Source: Hysterangium stoloniferum (taxonomy: Eukaryota > Basidiomycota > Agaricomycetes > Hysterangiales > Hysterangiaceae). From it: a stretch of DNA of 64,000 bases. The notes beneath the pieces are model-generated. The model did not search any database. It was not told the origin of the DNA and was given only the letters and a program-made list of their open reading frames with translations. The stretch is from positions 248,001 to 312,000 of the forward strand of contig WHVD01000033.1 in assembly GCA_015178975.1 (NCBI GenBank). Direction: 5' to 3'. Below are positions 1 through 10,879 of the stretch, one piece after another (positions within the stretch are counted from its first letter, which is position 1; each line of letters starts with the position of its first letter). The position numbers and the translations under genes are program-made.

Positions 1-560
1 TGGATAGTGAGCAAGTAAATCCCATTTGATTCATCACCTTGCTGAGTAGCTTGTACCATTCTCTACCCGATTGTTTTAAACCGTATAGAGCCTTTTTCAA
101 TTTGAGTACTTTCGATGGTGGACCTTGAGGAAATCCCGGTGGTTGGTGCATATACACCATTTCTGTAAGCTTTGCATTCAAGTATGCATTATTAACGTCC
201 ATTTGTTCTATCGGCCAGCTATTTTGGGCTGCTATGCCTGTGATAAGCCTCAGTGAAGCCAAACAAACAATTGGAGAGAACGTCTCTTCATAGTCTGTTC
301 CAAATACTTGTGTAAAGCCTTGAGCTACTAGTCGTGCCTTGTATGTATCGATGTTTCCATTCACATCACGTTTTATTCTTAACGTCCATTTAGAACTGAC
401 TATATTGATTCCTTCAGGTTTGTCGACGAGTTCCCAGGTGCCTAAATCGTGTAAGGCCTTCAACTCCTTTAAAAATGCTGGCTTCCACAATGGCCAATCG
501 TTTCCTCTCATAGCCTCTTCCACTGCAGCTGGTACACCTTCTTGAATGTTTGCAATCATC
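1..560 (-). pseudogene. Copia reverse transcriptase, N-terminal part
   Basis: The minus strand reads through the start of an RVT_2-type reverse transcriptase, with recognisable blocks such as KARLVAQGFTQ, the catalytic-region motif QMDVNNAYLNA, and LKLKKALYGLKQS. The domain continues beyond the left edge, so the YVDD box is not in the window. It belongs to the same Copia fossil. The stretch 561-1223 is the degraded linker between integrase and reverse transcriptase. Confidence 0.88.
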
Positions 561-1223
561 CCTATCGTTTCTAACCTCTCGCTGTCCATTCTGTCTGTAA
601 ACTCCATCCATTCCAATGGGCTATATGTGTCTGCATACAAAATATTTTTATCGACCATGATTGGCGGCTCACTTGGACTGTCTTCCCATAAAATTGAGTC
701 TTCATCAAAACCGTTTTCGTCTTCTAATATAACACATGTAGCTTTACCGAATTGATCTGGTATTTGTAGTCTTGGAGAAAATTCGATCTGACTAGAACCT
801 GCAGTACCTTCCCCTTGTCTAAGACAGCACATATAATCAGATGGAAATCTGGTTCTTGAACTTCATCTCAATTGCTCTTGAGGTAAGGATTCCATGGTTT
901 CTGGTAGCTCTGGAATGCTAACTTGAGGCGATTTGGGCAATGGTACATCTGTGGGCATTTGAGGAGGTATCTTGTATGTTTTGTGTTCTAAATCCCTTCC
1001 TGATACGAGTATAGGAACTCCTGCTCATTTGGGGAATGCCACATTTCGTTCTACAGTCACAGTTTGTTTTTCTGGCCAATATATGCAGTGCCCTTCACTG
1101 TTAAAACTGTACCCGACCCAGTGGCCCTCTTTTGCCTTGGGTCCCAGTTTACCTCCCTCTGGCTCCATCCTCACATACACAGTCTCTCCCCATTCTGGTA
1201 AGTCACTTAGATTCGGCTTCTTG

Positions 1224-1904
1224 TTATGAACTAACTTGTATGTATGGTGTTTTTCCATCGAGAGCTGATGTTGCTGTTCTGTTCTTTAGATATACCGCAT
1301 GTTGTATGCATTCGCCCCATAGGAACTTGGGTAGATTGGCAGCAATGAGCATCGATCGGGTGTGTTCAACTAATGTTAGATTTAGTCTTTCCGCGACACC
1401 ATTCTGTTGGGGAGTATCATGAATGGTTAACTGTTGGAGGGTTCCACGTGAGGATAGATAGTCTTTGAACTCATTGGATGTATATTCGCCCCCATTATCT
1501 GACTGTAGTTTCTTAATCGTAATGTCTCTTTGTTGAGTTAGGAATGCCTCGTATGCTTTGTACTTTTGGAATGCTTCTCCCTTCGTTTTCATCAGGTAGG
1601 TTCTTGTTTCTCTTGTGAAATCATCAGTAAATGATATATACCATCTACAACCTCTGATGGTTTGAACTTCGGATGGCCCCCACACATCGGTGTGTATTTT
1701 CTGGCCTTGAGACTTGGCTCGTTCTGATTTCCAAACTTTTGGAATTGGTTCCTGAGTGATTTTCCCTTTGATACAGGCTTCACAAAATTTGATAGGCTTC
1801 AAGTGATCCAATGTAATTCCTTCGATTGCCCCATTTTCGACCATTTGCTTCACAGCAGCTGGTGCTATGTGTCCCATATGTGTATGCAGCTCGTTTATCG
1901 TCAT
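1224..1904 (-). pseudogene. Copia integrase region
   Basis: About 226 residues with the GAG-pre-integrase zinc-binding motif (H-x3-H followed by FCEACIKGK, C-x2-C) and then the integrase core. The catalytic triad is recognisable: the Asp in HTDVWGP, the Asp in QSDNGGEYTS, and the Glu in the NGVAERLN block. In Copia elements this enzyme joins the cDNA ends to host DNA. It is part of the fossil above. Confidence 0.92.
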
Positions 1905-1955
1905 TGTAGTATAGGCATCACTCTGTAGATTATTGGTCTCGTGGATAATATAGCT

Positions 1956-3257
1956 TCATTGATATAGACTGTTGATTTGGTCGATTTGACCGCATATACC
2001 TCCCTCCGGATTTCGAAGGGTGCATTTTCCATCGCCAAACGTGCATGAGAACCCCTTCTTATTGCAGCATGCAATGGACACTAGAGTAAATGCTAATTCA
2101 GGTGAGTACAACACATTTTGTAATGTGATGTTAGTGGGCTTGTTGCCATTTTGCACTTGTATGCGCATATTGCCAATTCCCGTGGCTAGGAACTCTGTCT
2201 TGTCAGTGGCGCGAATTTTCCGAGGTGGGTTTATTGGTTCGAAGCTTGAGAATAAGCTTAGGTATGGGGACATATGAGAATTGGCCCCAGAGTCCCATAC
2301 TTCGACAATCTTTGTGCCGCTGTTGCTAGTTTCACCATTTGTTAAAATTCCTGTATTTAGTGAGCTAGCGAATGCATATGACTCTTTATTTGCAATATTT
2401 GCATTCCTGCTGTTGCCTGTATTGTATCCCCTTTGGTTTGTGTTATTGCGCCTTGAATTTCTGCACATATATCTTGGTCCTTGCCCCTCCTTACCACCAC
2501 CCTTAGCCCAACAATCGGCTATGACGTGCCTGATCCATCTGCAATTCAGATTGAAGCATGTCAGGTTTCGATTTTGAGTTGTAGAGGTATTTCTCGAGTT
2601 CCAGGAGTTATTGCTAGGACCTGTACTTTGCCGCTGGCGCTTAGTATTTACCAGAAGAGCTTGATTGTTGTTATTAGCTGAGTTTGGGGCTTTCTTTGAT
2701 TTTCTACGTTCGTACTCGGCTTTGATCATTGTTATTAGATTTGTTGGGGTTAAAACAGTCCCAGTGGCTGTTGCAGAAGTTGTGACCACATTCATCATGA
2801 CATCATAAGAGTCCGGGAGTGAACTCAACATAATGTTGAAGAAATCGGTATCTTCTATCTTCATTCCCATGCTTGCTAATTGCTGATGCATTTCGAGCAG
2901 GGTGCCAAGGTGGGAATGTACATCTTCCCCTTCTTTGCATTTTAGAGCACGCATTCTGCACTGCAAATCAACTTGGGCCATTTTCGGCTTCGACTCGAAT
3001 TCCTGGCAAATGGCCTCCCATACTTCTCTTGCTGTGCCGAGTCTTTGAAGACTGAGCATAAGAGACGGGCTGACAGATAGGAAGATCTGAGCTTTGACTC
3101 GTCCTTCACATGCAAGGTAATGATCCAACCGTTCCTCTTGTTTGTCCCTAAGATCTAACTGATCATTTGTCAATACAGTTCCTGCAACATATATTGTGGG
3201 ATCTGGGGGGTGCTGTGCACTTCTGTCGATATGTTTCAACAGTGCACCTGATTCCAA
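1956..3257 (-). pseudogene. Copia gag and aspartic protease region
   Basis: An open stretch of about 433 residues. The first ~200 resemble the UBN2/gag family of Copia elements (motifs such as AREVWEAICQEFES and SLPDSYDVMM). A CCHC-type zinc knuckle (CFNLNC...H...C) follows at about residue 233, then the retroviral-type protease signature VWDSGANSHMSP near residue 322. In the family, gag packages the RNA and the protease cleaves the polyprotein. It belongs to the Copia fossil and lies just upstream, in element direction, of the integrase region. Confidence 0.9.
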
Positions 3258-3624
3258 TATGGATAATATTCAGCTTTTCCAAGCGATCCAATTTTCACCA
3301 TTATCGGTGAGTTTCTCGAGTGTAACTATAGCGGGGCCCATAACCTGTTGAATAGGAGACAATATTTCGGAAGGATTTAGTCTGTTTGCGAAACTCAGTG
3401 AGTGAGTGAGTAAACTTCACTGAGGTATATGGTGAAATATCGTGACTTTTTATCTACTTTCTAATTATTTTAGGAGAGTTATTAGGGGACTAAATAGGGG
3501 AAATTTAGATACTCGAAGTTTCTAGTCCATTGCATCATTAAGGAGATTAGGAGTTACTTCCCCCTTAGTGGCACCTCAATATATGCGCATATATTCATCA
3601 TCGGATCCATATTTCGGTTACATT
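3258..3624. other. Flank of the Copia fossil, no gene seen
   Basis: This stretch should hold the leader and 5' LTR of the Copia element, but I found neither convincing TG...CA ends, nor a primer-binding site, nor a target duplication. A short tandem GAGT motif occurs near 3400. No coding sequence is supported. Confidence 0.4.
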
Positions 3625-3900
3625 TTATGCAAAGACTTGATTACTAACAGGAAGGACATAAACAAGAATGGTGAGGGGAGAGAGCTTGAGAGCTGTGGTA
3701 CATGCAGATTCCAGGCCAGACGATCCAGCTATTAGTTCAGTATAACCGCAATTATTCCGTTGAGAGCCAACACCCGTGGTCAACATGGTCTCCGAGTGAT
3801 TTGCATCAGAAATGGACTGGGGAGGAGATCTCATGCACAAATGAGAGACAATATTGGAAGAGAAAAGATGGTGAACATAGTCCTGGGCAACCATATTAAA
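3625..3900 (-). repeat. Fragment of family A C-terminal segment (shared with 41830-42060)
   Basis: The minus strand encodes ELIAGSSGLESACTTALK, a diverged version of the block LKLIAGSSEPESACTTVRS seen in family A copies at 11.2 kb, 33.2 kb and 55.7 kb. Nearly the same DNA recurs at 41830-42060, beginning with the same run about a gene for 'ggacataaacaagaatgg'. It is a detached piece of the composite repeat rather than an independent gene. Confidence 0.6.
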
Positions 3901-3959
3901 TCAAGACTGAGGCCATGTTAGAATTAGACGACACGGACGCAGCAGTGAGGTGTTGCAAC

Positions 3960-4395
3960 GATGGATCAGAAAGCATTGACAGTGAGGACTAGACCTTCAT
4001 AGTCGATCATGGATGCTTCTTCGATTGAGCCGCGAGAGAAACGAGAATGGTGATGGTATTGAAGCTGCGCACCGTAGGACACGCCAGACCAGGGTCGGAA
4101 GATCCAGCTATTAGGATCAGAGTAACCCCGATTATTTCTTCGGCGCATAATGCAGCAACTCTGTTCGATGTGATGGGACGATGGCAAGGTAGATTGAGGA
4201 TTGTCAAGTACTGTGAGTCCTCACTGATGTGAAAGCTGACATCTGGAGGTTTCTCCTTGGCTAGCACGATTGCGGTAACTAACTTACCAGTATTATTTTT
4301 GATAAAACGGCCTGGAACCCTCATAGTTATGTTCCGGTTTTTTTTTTTCCAGAAAATGGAGACGTAAGTCAAATTAGTCAATGGTACCGACACAT
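3960..4395 (-). pseudogene. Segment C of the composite repeat (copy 1)
   Basis: The minus strand reads RVPGRFIKNNTGKLVTAIV, then AKEKPPDVSFHISEDSQY, then a block ending in LILIAGSSDPGLACPTVRS that resembles the C-terminal part of family A. The same segment recurs at about 9600-9890, 42844-43240, 56766-57010 and 63690-64000. A T-rich tract followed by CCAG just before the conserved block suggests an intron acceptor. I do not recognise the protein. The segment may be the 3' end of a paralogue of family A. Confidence 0.6.
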
Positions 4396-5690
4396 CAGTG
4401 AAAAGTGTGGTGACTCTGCATAGGAAGGAACAGGTGACGACAATTACCGTTCAAAAGTCCGACGTATTTTTTGGAAGAGTTCTTTAATAGTAGATTGAAT
4501 CAAATGATTGTTTCGTTACTACTCTAAATGAAATAATTCAAAACATGACAATTGGAATGAAATCCAGTCAACCGAAATGGAAGCAGTAGGGGGAAATATC
4601 GGGATAGCGAGTAAAATAAGTTGTCGTAGCGTGTAGTATGACGATACCTACTGAAACATTGAAACAAAACACAAGCAGAATTTCTCGTGGATTAGCTGCC
4701 CACGCAGCGGGTCGTGGGTATTCTTCAGCTCTTAGTTATTATGTCATTCCACCTGACATGACCACGAGCTACGCTTCTCTTATGTAAGGTGAAAGTTCAC
4801 GACAATGTGAAGAAGTGTGGGTATGGTGTTGTACAATGGCTTGGTGTAATCCCGTCGTCAATTGGGATCACTGGTGGTCACACGAGTTGACAGGACCACG
4901 GTGTATTGTCCAGAACAAGAACAGGATACAGGCAGATGCAGCGTACGGTAAGGTAAGAGAAGGAAAACTGCCTAGGCTTTATATGCTGTGATCACGTGGT
5001 AGAACAAAAGGAGTGGAACAAAGGAGTGGAACAAAAGGACAATGAGTAAGACTGGGGCGCCAGGCTTACACTTGGCTCGGCTTCCTGTCCTCCCAAGAAA
5101 ATGACCCCAGGATAATGGTGGGACCACCTTCTTTGAGATGTCCTAGTGGTATTCGATTGAAATCGTTATCGCTAGTATATGCGATGTAATTTCAGCGACG
5201 GATAAGCTTCCGAATATATTCAAACACCAGTCTAGAGAACGTCGGAGCGATCATTACAAGTGACTATCTTTGCTTTAAAACTGTGTCAAATTACGTAGTT
5301 TTATACAACTCTCAAGTCCGCGTCCTGTTCTAAATGGTCGTCATTTATAATAGCGTGTTAGTCTAGCCGTCGTTGGTGCCCGCAAGTGTATTCAACTCAT
5401 GTATGGTATCAACGCGTGCAACATGCAGAGCTCATGGCAATTGTGAAGAATGATTGTATGCGCTCTGATATTTGTTCGACTTATGGCAGCTTTATTTTCA
5501 AGTTTTCAATGGAAGAAAATTAGTTTAAGGAATTCGCCGAACAAATTGCCTTGCACGGTGTGAAGGCCCTCGGTTTTAAGATCATGGATCTTGTTGATTG
5601 AATACCGGCGAAGATCTAATGAGCCTGAACGAGACATGCATTAAAATGGCGACGGGGGAGTTTCAGTTATATCTTATTTAAAAAGATTTC
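4396..5690 (-). repeat. Non-coding tail of the composite repeat (copy 1)
   Basis: No supported coding sequence. This DNA is repeated with moderate divergence at 9890-10860 (same strand) and, inverted, at about 55890-56700 and 63470-63640. Shared landmarks include the runs CGATCATTACAAGTGACTAT and CGCAAGTGTATTCAA. It separates segment C from the family A gene in each unit. Confidence 0.75.
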
Positions 5691-7863
5691 GTTCATGATT
5701 CGAATGTTAGTCTAGGCAGGGCTAGTGGCTCCAAATGTATTCAACACATGGATGAGTACAACTGCAGAGCTCGCGACGATAATACAAAGGGGCGATATGC
5801 GTTCTTACATCCGCCCAAATCATGTAGCTTTATAAGATCTGCAACCCCGGGTGCAAAGTGACTTGAATAAAGGGCGACGCTATTCGGCTCCTGGTTTGAT
5901 TGAGATGTGTCGGCAGTATCGAAGAGAAATGATTAGCAAGTGTGTCCATTTGATGGTGCAAAACCTTTCAGGGGAACCATGTTTTCCAACACTGATATGG
6001 TGTTCTAATTATAACCTACCAACACACGAGTGGAAGGAGTGGCGACCACGCAAAGGAAAGAACGTGCAGTCAAATCTAAACGCTCAAGGCTGGACCCGGT
6101 GTATTGGTCGTTGGTCGAGCCGCACATCACATTAAAATGTAGAAGGAGAGAAACGAGAATATAGATGGAATCTAGGCTGCGCACCGTGGTACATGCGGAT
6201 TCGGGTTCGGAGAATCCAGCTATCATCTTCAGAGTAACCGATATGATTATCTCGACACAATCCAAGAGCGGGTAATTTGGACTCGCTTCCATCAAAACCA
6301 GACTGGTAGGACAATTTCATGGGCGGATGTAAGACAGTGCTATAAGGTAAAATAATGTGAACGTACCTTACGACGCGCACAATGATCGAAGAAACCACAG
6401 TGAGCTGGTTGATGTGATCGGTGAGAAGCGGGCTGTCATCGAAGAAGGTTTGCAAGGAGCGCATACTCCAATACAGTGAACGTGATGCCTCCGAATCAAT
6501 ATGTTGTGTCAATGACGTTATAAGAATGTTTATGTCATCCAGTATAACGTTCAATACAGCTCCAGCAATATCTCGAAACCATGCGTCTTGGTGGATGCAA
6601 CACACGAGGAGCGGTATAGAATAATCATAAAAGTCAGGTGGTTGTGTGTGATTTTGTCTGTTAAGGTTTTGGTGGGCAGGATGAAATGATATGATGTGGC
6701 GACGCACGGTTGTAACCAGAATTCAATGTAACCTCTTATCACCGTGAGCTCCTCGACAGATAGTTGACGCACGTGGCAGGTCGCTTCCACGATATACACA
6801 AGGCCACAAAGGGGTGAGGGATCATGAAATTCTGTTAGAAAACTGCCGATGTTTATGATAAATGCTGATGCAACCTCATCAAAGTTGGTGTGCAGCGGTG
6901 ACTTGACTAAAACGTTGTAAAGTGATGACGTAATCCCAGTTGACGCGTCTCTATTTGACGGATGAACGCCGGGACACCACGTGAAGGCCCAAGCCAAACA
7001 CGTCATAAGCTGACCTATGCTATGCCGCTGCATATAAAGTGAAGGCATCGGGTCCCATAAAATCATCCAAGCTCGTTTCCGAATTTGAGGCGGGTATATG
7101 GGTCTACAAAGACGTTGGTATTTCGAGTGTATTCAACATTGACGCTGAGTTATCCCCACCTCATTAAATCAACACTCTCTTGAACTAGTCTTCCCAATCT
7201 TGGCAAGGTGAGATGCTTGCGTAGAACCTGGCTAAAGGCACCGTTGTCGTGAGACAATTGACTGATTATTTTCCCGTATATTGTTAGCTTTCCCATCAGC
7301 GAAGCTTTCTTTGCACTGTGCAGGACTTTCATCCCAACCCTTTCCAAACCGACTCCACAGTAATACCCAGGGCTAATTTCAATACTTGATGATGTCCCAA
7401 GACTCCGGGAGATCACTCCCCAGTCATCGTCATGACTGCGATACGGGCTGAGGTTGGATGCCGTGTTGGCGGATATCCAAGACATCTTGACAACAGTCGG
7501 TGGGTCATGGTAGCTCGTTTCTCCTTGGCACTGAAATATGCCGCATGTGACACAGATCCCATGGAAATAGCATTATACTTCGCTCACCAACTTGTCGACC
7601 CAGACCTCTATATGGTTTGCAGACAGCAGTATGTGCTGCTCATCATCGGGGGCCCGATAACATAAATCATGGCCGGGTTCGCTACAACCCCATCGCTCTT
7701 GAAGCTTTTCCCTAAATATCTCTCTCATCCCCTTCTGAATGATCTGGTCCCGTTGCTCTGAACTCAATACATCTGGGGGAAGTAGTTCCTCAGCGCCTTC
7801 AACGTAGGGCTCAGCGGTTGCCAAATCGTGATCTCTCAGAGTCATCTCGGTGACAGTAGACAT
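5690..7863 (-). pseudogene. Family A copy a: unrecognised multi-exon protein
   Basis: The ATG at 7863 opens an exon of about 96 residues (to 7573) with the family hallmark RWGCSEPGHDLCYRAPDD. A short intron (donor GTGAGC) leads to a second exon at about 7500-7150, with motifs YYCGVGLERVGMKVLHSAK and HLTLPRLGRLVQESVDLM. A third block, 7066-6551, carries VLVKSPLHTNFDEVASAF. A fourth, 6650-6132, carries LVCCIHQDAWFRDIAGAV. The C-terminal block lies at 6295-6005, and the end is near 5750. Blocks three and four lie in different frames here, so this copy is probably not functional. I know of no named domain. A TATA-less conserved upstream region (7864-8140) precedes it. Confidence 0.65.
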
Positions 7864-8140
7864 TGGTGGGTAGCAGTCGTACTTACATTCGAAAGGGGTG
7901 CTGAGCTTTTATGGCGCGGTCAGTCGGAGAGTTAATTCCACCAAGGTATAGCCTTGTGGCCGTGCTTACACAGCATTCACAGCCTGTCACTGCCGTCCTC
8001 GTAAATAACATCCCCTCACCTTCCATACAGGCTGCAGTGCACTAAGTTACCTTACTACTTTCTTACGCCTTCTGCTGAAGGCTCACACAGCATTTAATAA
8101 TAGTTTAGCCAATTGTTACCCCATAGTATAATATTATTGA
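7864..8140 (-). promoter_or_regulatory. Conserved upstream region of family A (copy a)
   Basis: About 270 bp upstream of the ATG at 7863 is conserved with the upstream regions at 28064-28330 and 39060-39560, including GAGAGTTAATTCCA and CACACAGCAT. Conservation beyond the coding part suggests the promoter moved together with the gene. The element-direction sequence contains GCCATAAAAGCTCA close to the start, a likely TATA-type box; the plus copy has GCATAAAAGCTCA at the same place (31499). Confidence 0.5.
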
Positions 8141-8300
8141 GCGTCAGAGTTGCAATGCAGCTTTTCTGACATTCCAGAAGTGGGTTCAAGAATTTCTAAT
8201 GAAGTCATCACGGTTCGGTTCAAGAAAGGTCCGGGAATAATCATTGCCTGTGAGATATATATATCTAGTCCTACAACATATTTAATTATTAGTCACAAAA
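8141..8300 (+). repeat. Segment X, 3' end (copy at 8.2 kb)
   Basis: About 150 bp matching 30170-30290 and 41440-41540, with shared run TATATATATCTAGTCCTACA and the following CACAAAACACGA. In the fuller copy at 29.6-30.2 kb it is the tail of segment X, convergent with a family B copy, and the same convergent order is seen here. Confidence 0.65.
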
Positions 8301-8308
8301 CACGACCC

Positions 8309-9476
8309 CTACAAATTCAAAGGGATCATCGATCCAGCTTTCGTCACGGACGCAGCACAGAACTGCATTAAGAATAAGAAGTGATTATATGCGCTCTGAA
8401 ATTGCTTCACACCATAATCTTGAATACCGCTCCAGCAACATGTCAAAACCATAAATCTTGGTGGATGGAACCGAATAGCTGAATAGGATCTTGGGTAACT
8501 CAATGTCGTTACTGGCTATTCTGGCGACAATGATTTTTGTCAGAAGGATGGGGTGTGATGGTGCACTGTTATACCAAGAATTCAAGTAGCCTCTGATCGA
8601 AGTCACTTCCACACTGCTGACGGACGTGGGAGATGGTTTCCACGATATACGCAAACCTACCAATGAGGAAAGTATCTTGACCATCAAATGTTGATATATT
8701 TCGGGCGATTTGCATGATAAATGTCGATGCGACATCATCAAGGTTGGTGTTTAGTGGTGGCTTGGCGGCAGTATTATAAAATAGCGACCTCATTGCAGTT
8801 GACGTATTGCTTCTATCTGATTGATTGACACCGGGGTATCATATGAAGGTGAAACCCAAGCTGTCAGGAGCTTTCCAGTGTGATCTCTCCGCTGTATATA
8901 GAGTGAATACCAGCGGAAAAGGCATAAAATCATCGACGCTCCCTCCGGAATTTCGTGGTTCTACGAAGATGTGAGGATTTTGAGTTATTCAATGACGCTA
9001 AGCTATCCCTACCTCATTCAATCAATGCTCTGTTGAATTAGTCTGCCAAGTCTTGCCAGAGTTTAATCCTGGGTCAGGAACCCGTCAAGCCGGGGTGCTG
9101 TGAGACCATTCCCCAGTCCGCAGTATGACTGAGATACGGGGTGAGGCACAATGTGGCGTTCGTGGACTCCCTGGCATCCCAACCATACTCGAAGGTTCAT
9201 GGTAAGTTGTCTCTCCTTCGCAGTGAAACATCCAGTTTGTCAACACTCGTGCAGCGAGAATTAAACTCAAGCCGGCTGTTGCTTGAATAATGGCCCTCCG
9301 TATTCAATTATATTATAATCCCACCACACGATTTTTAGTTTAAATAATTTTTTATTGCCCCAATGAGGACTGTATTCCTCGTGTGCCCTTGCCATATCAA
9401 GGGGCTTGCATCTTATAGACGGTCTGAGAAAAGCAAGGAAGATCACCAGAGTTGACAAGTCTGCTGCACAATCCAA
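8309..9476 (-). pseudogene. Family B copy 1: diverged paralogue of family A
   Basis: The minus strand carries, in order, MARAHEEYSPHWG (exon 1, 9390-9350), CEGETTYHEP (exon 2, about 9215), PPLNTNLDDVASTFIMQIA (about 8760-8700), and a block ending LDMLLERYSRL at about 8440. Each aligns with the matching family A block (CQGETTYHDPP, SPLHTNFDEVASTFI, MHGFEILLELY), so B is a paralogue. The same gene occurs at 30249-31501. Frame changes between blocks suggest decay. The function is unknown. Confidence 0.55.
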
Positions 9477-9599
9477 GAGGTGTTCAGAGCAATTTCTTAC
9501 GAGGTGGTTGACCGTCGAAAGTGAATATATTTTATTATCCTGGCTTGCTCAGTGAACTGTTCGCCACGACGCACCTGGCTCACACTATTCACCCATTGC

Positions 9600-9890
9600 T
9601 GTGGCTGTTCAATCTGATGATGGAAAGGTAGATTACGGATTGTGAAGTACTGTGAGTCCTTGCGAATGTCAAAGCTGACATCTGACGTGTCTCCTCGGCG
9701 AGCACCATTATGGTGACGAACCCACTAGCATTGTTTGATGAAACGGTATGGAAGCCACATGATTATGTTCCGGGGGTTATTTTCTGGAAAAGGAAGACGT
9801 GATTCGAATTCGTCAACGGTGTCGACACACCAGTGAAAGGTGCAGAGACTAACGAATAGGAAGGAACAGGGGACGACAACTAACGTTCAA
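9600..9890 (-). repeat. Segment C (copy 2, degraded)
   Basis: Matches 4200-4440, including the shared run AAGTACTGTGAGTCCT, but is more degraded and shorter. With the tail at 9890-10860 and the family A copy beyond, it repeats the order seen at 3960-7863. The unit therefore recurs in tandem about 5.2-5.4 kb apart. Confidence 0.65.
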
Positions 9891-10860
9891 GAGGCCCACG
9901 GATCTAGTCGAATAGCTCTTTGATATTAGATAGAATCAAATGACTTTTCGCTACTACTCGCAATGAAACAATTCAAACATGACAATTGGTGGAATGAACT
10001 CCAGTCAACTGAAATTGGAGCAGTCAATGTTTCAGAAGACAAACGAGAAAATCTCGGGGAATGACTGCTCCACGCGGCGGGTCGTGGGTATTCTTCAGCT
10101 CTTCGTTGATATGTGATTCCCCCGGACATGACCACGAGCTACTTTTCTCTTAGCCAAAGTGAAAGCTCCCGACATGCGTAGAAATGTCGGTGTCTTTATC
10201 ATGGTGTTGTGCATTGGTTTGTTCCCGGCTTCCTGTTCTCCCAACAAAGGACACGACAAGAATGTTAGGACTTGAGACGCCCTAGTGGTGTTCGATTGAC
10301 ACTGTTACTGCTAGCATATGCGATGTCATTTCAGCGACGGGTAGTCCTCGGAATCTATTCAACATCAATCTAGAGAACCTCGCAGCGATCATTACAAGTG
10401 ACTATCTTCGCTTTTAAATTGTGTGAAATTATGTAGCTTCATACAACTCTCAAGTCCGCGTTCGGTTTCAAATGACTGTCATTTATAAATAGGATGTTAG
10501 TCTAGTCACGGGAGGTGCCCGCAAGTGTATTCAATGCATATATGGCATCAACGCGTGCAACATGCAGAGCTCACCGCAAAGGTGAAAAGTGACTGTCTGC
10601 GCTCTTATATTTGCTTGACTTTTGGCAGCTGTACTGTCAAGTTTTTAGTGGAAGACTATTAGTTTAAGGAACTCCCCCAACACATTGACTCGCACAGTGT
10701 GAAGGCCCTCGGCTTTAAGATCATGGATCCTGTTGATTGAACACTGGCGAAGATATGGTGAGCCTGAACGAGACATGCAGCAAAGTGGCGACGGGGGAGG
10801 ACTTTTCAGACGTTCAGGAATATCTTATTCAAAACGTATCTTGTTAATAATTCGAATGTT
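9890..10860 (-). repeat. Non-coding tail of the composite repeat (copy 2)
   Basis: Homologous to 4440-5690, with shared landmarks such as GCAGGGTCGTGGGTATTCTTC-like sequence near 10075 and CATGCAGAGCTCA near 10560. It carries several deletions relative to copy 1. No coding sequence is supported. Confidence 0.7.
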
Positions 10861-10879
10861 AGTCTAGGTACGGCTGGTG

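Larger units (their letters stand above)
1..3257 (-). mobile_element. Ty1/Copia LTR retrotransposon fossil, cut by window edge
   Basis: Read on the minus strand, the order is gag, protease, integrase, reverse transcriptase, which is the Copia (Pseudoviridae-like) order and excludes Gypsy. The gag zinc knuckle, protease DSG motif, integrase HHCC and D,D(35)E motifs and the start of the reverse transcriptase are all visible. The rest of the reverse transcriptase, RNase H and 3' LTR would lie left of position 1. I could not define a 5' LTR to the right of 3257. The element is broken, with a few interruptions of its reading frame, so I treat it as a fossil of moderate age; CpG sites are partly retained. 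Confidence 0.93.

Noticed and set aside
1025-1258. Separate 77-residue gene on the minus strand (YKLVHNKKPNLSDLPEWGE)
   Set aside because: It is the linker after the integrase in the Copia fossil.
4007-4393. RNase H domain in segment C
   Set aside because: The order of conserved residues does not match RNase H, and no acidic triad could be placed.
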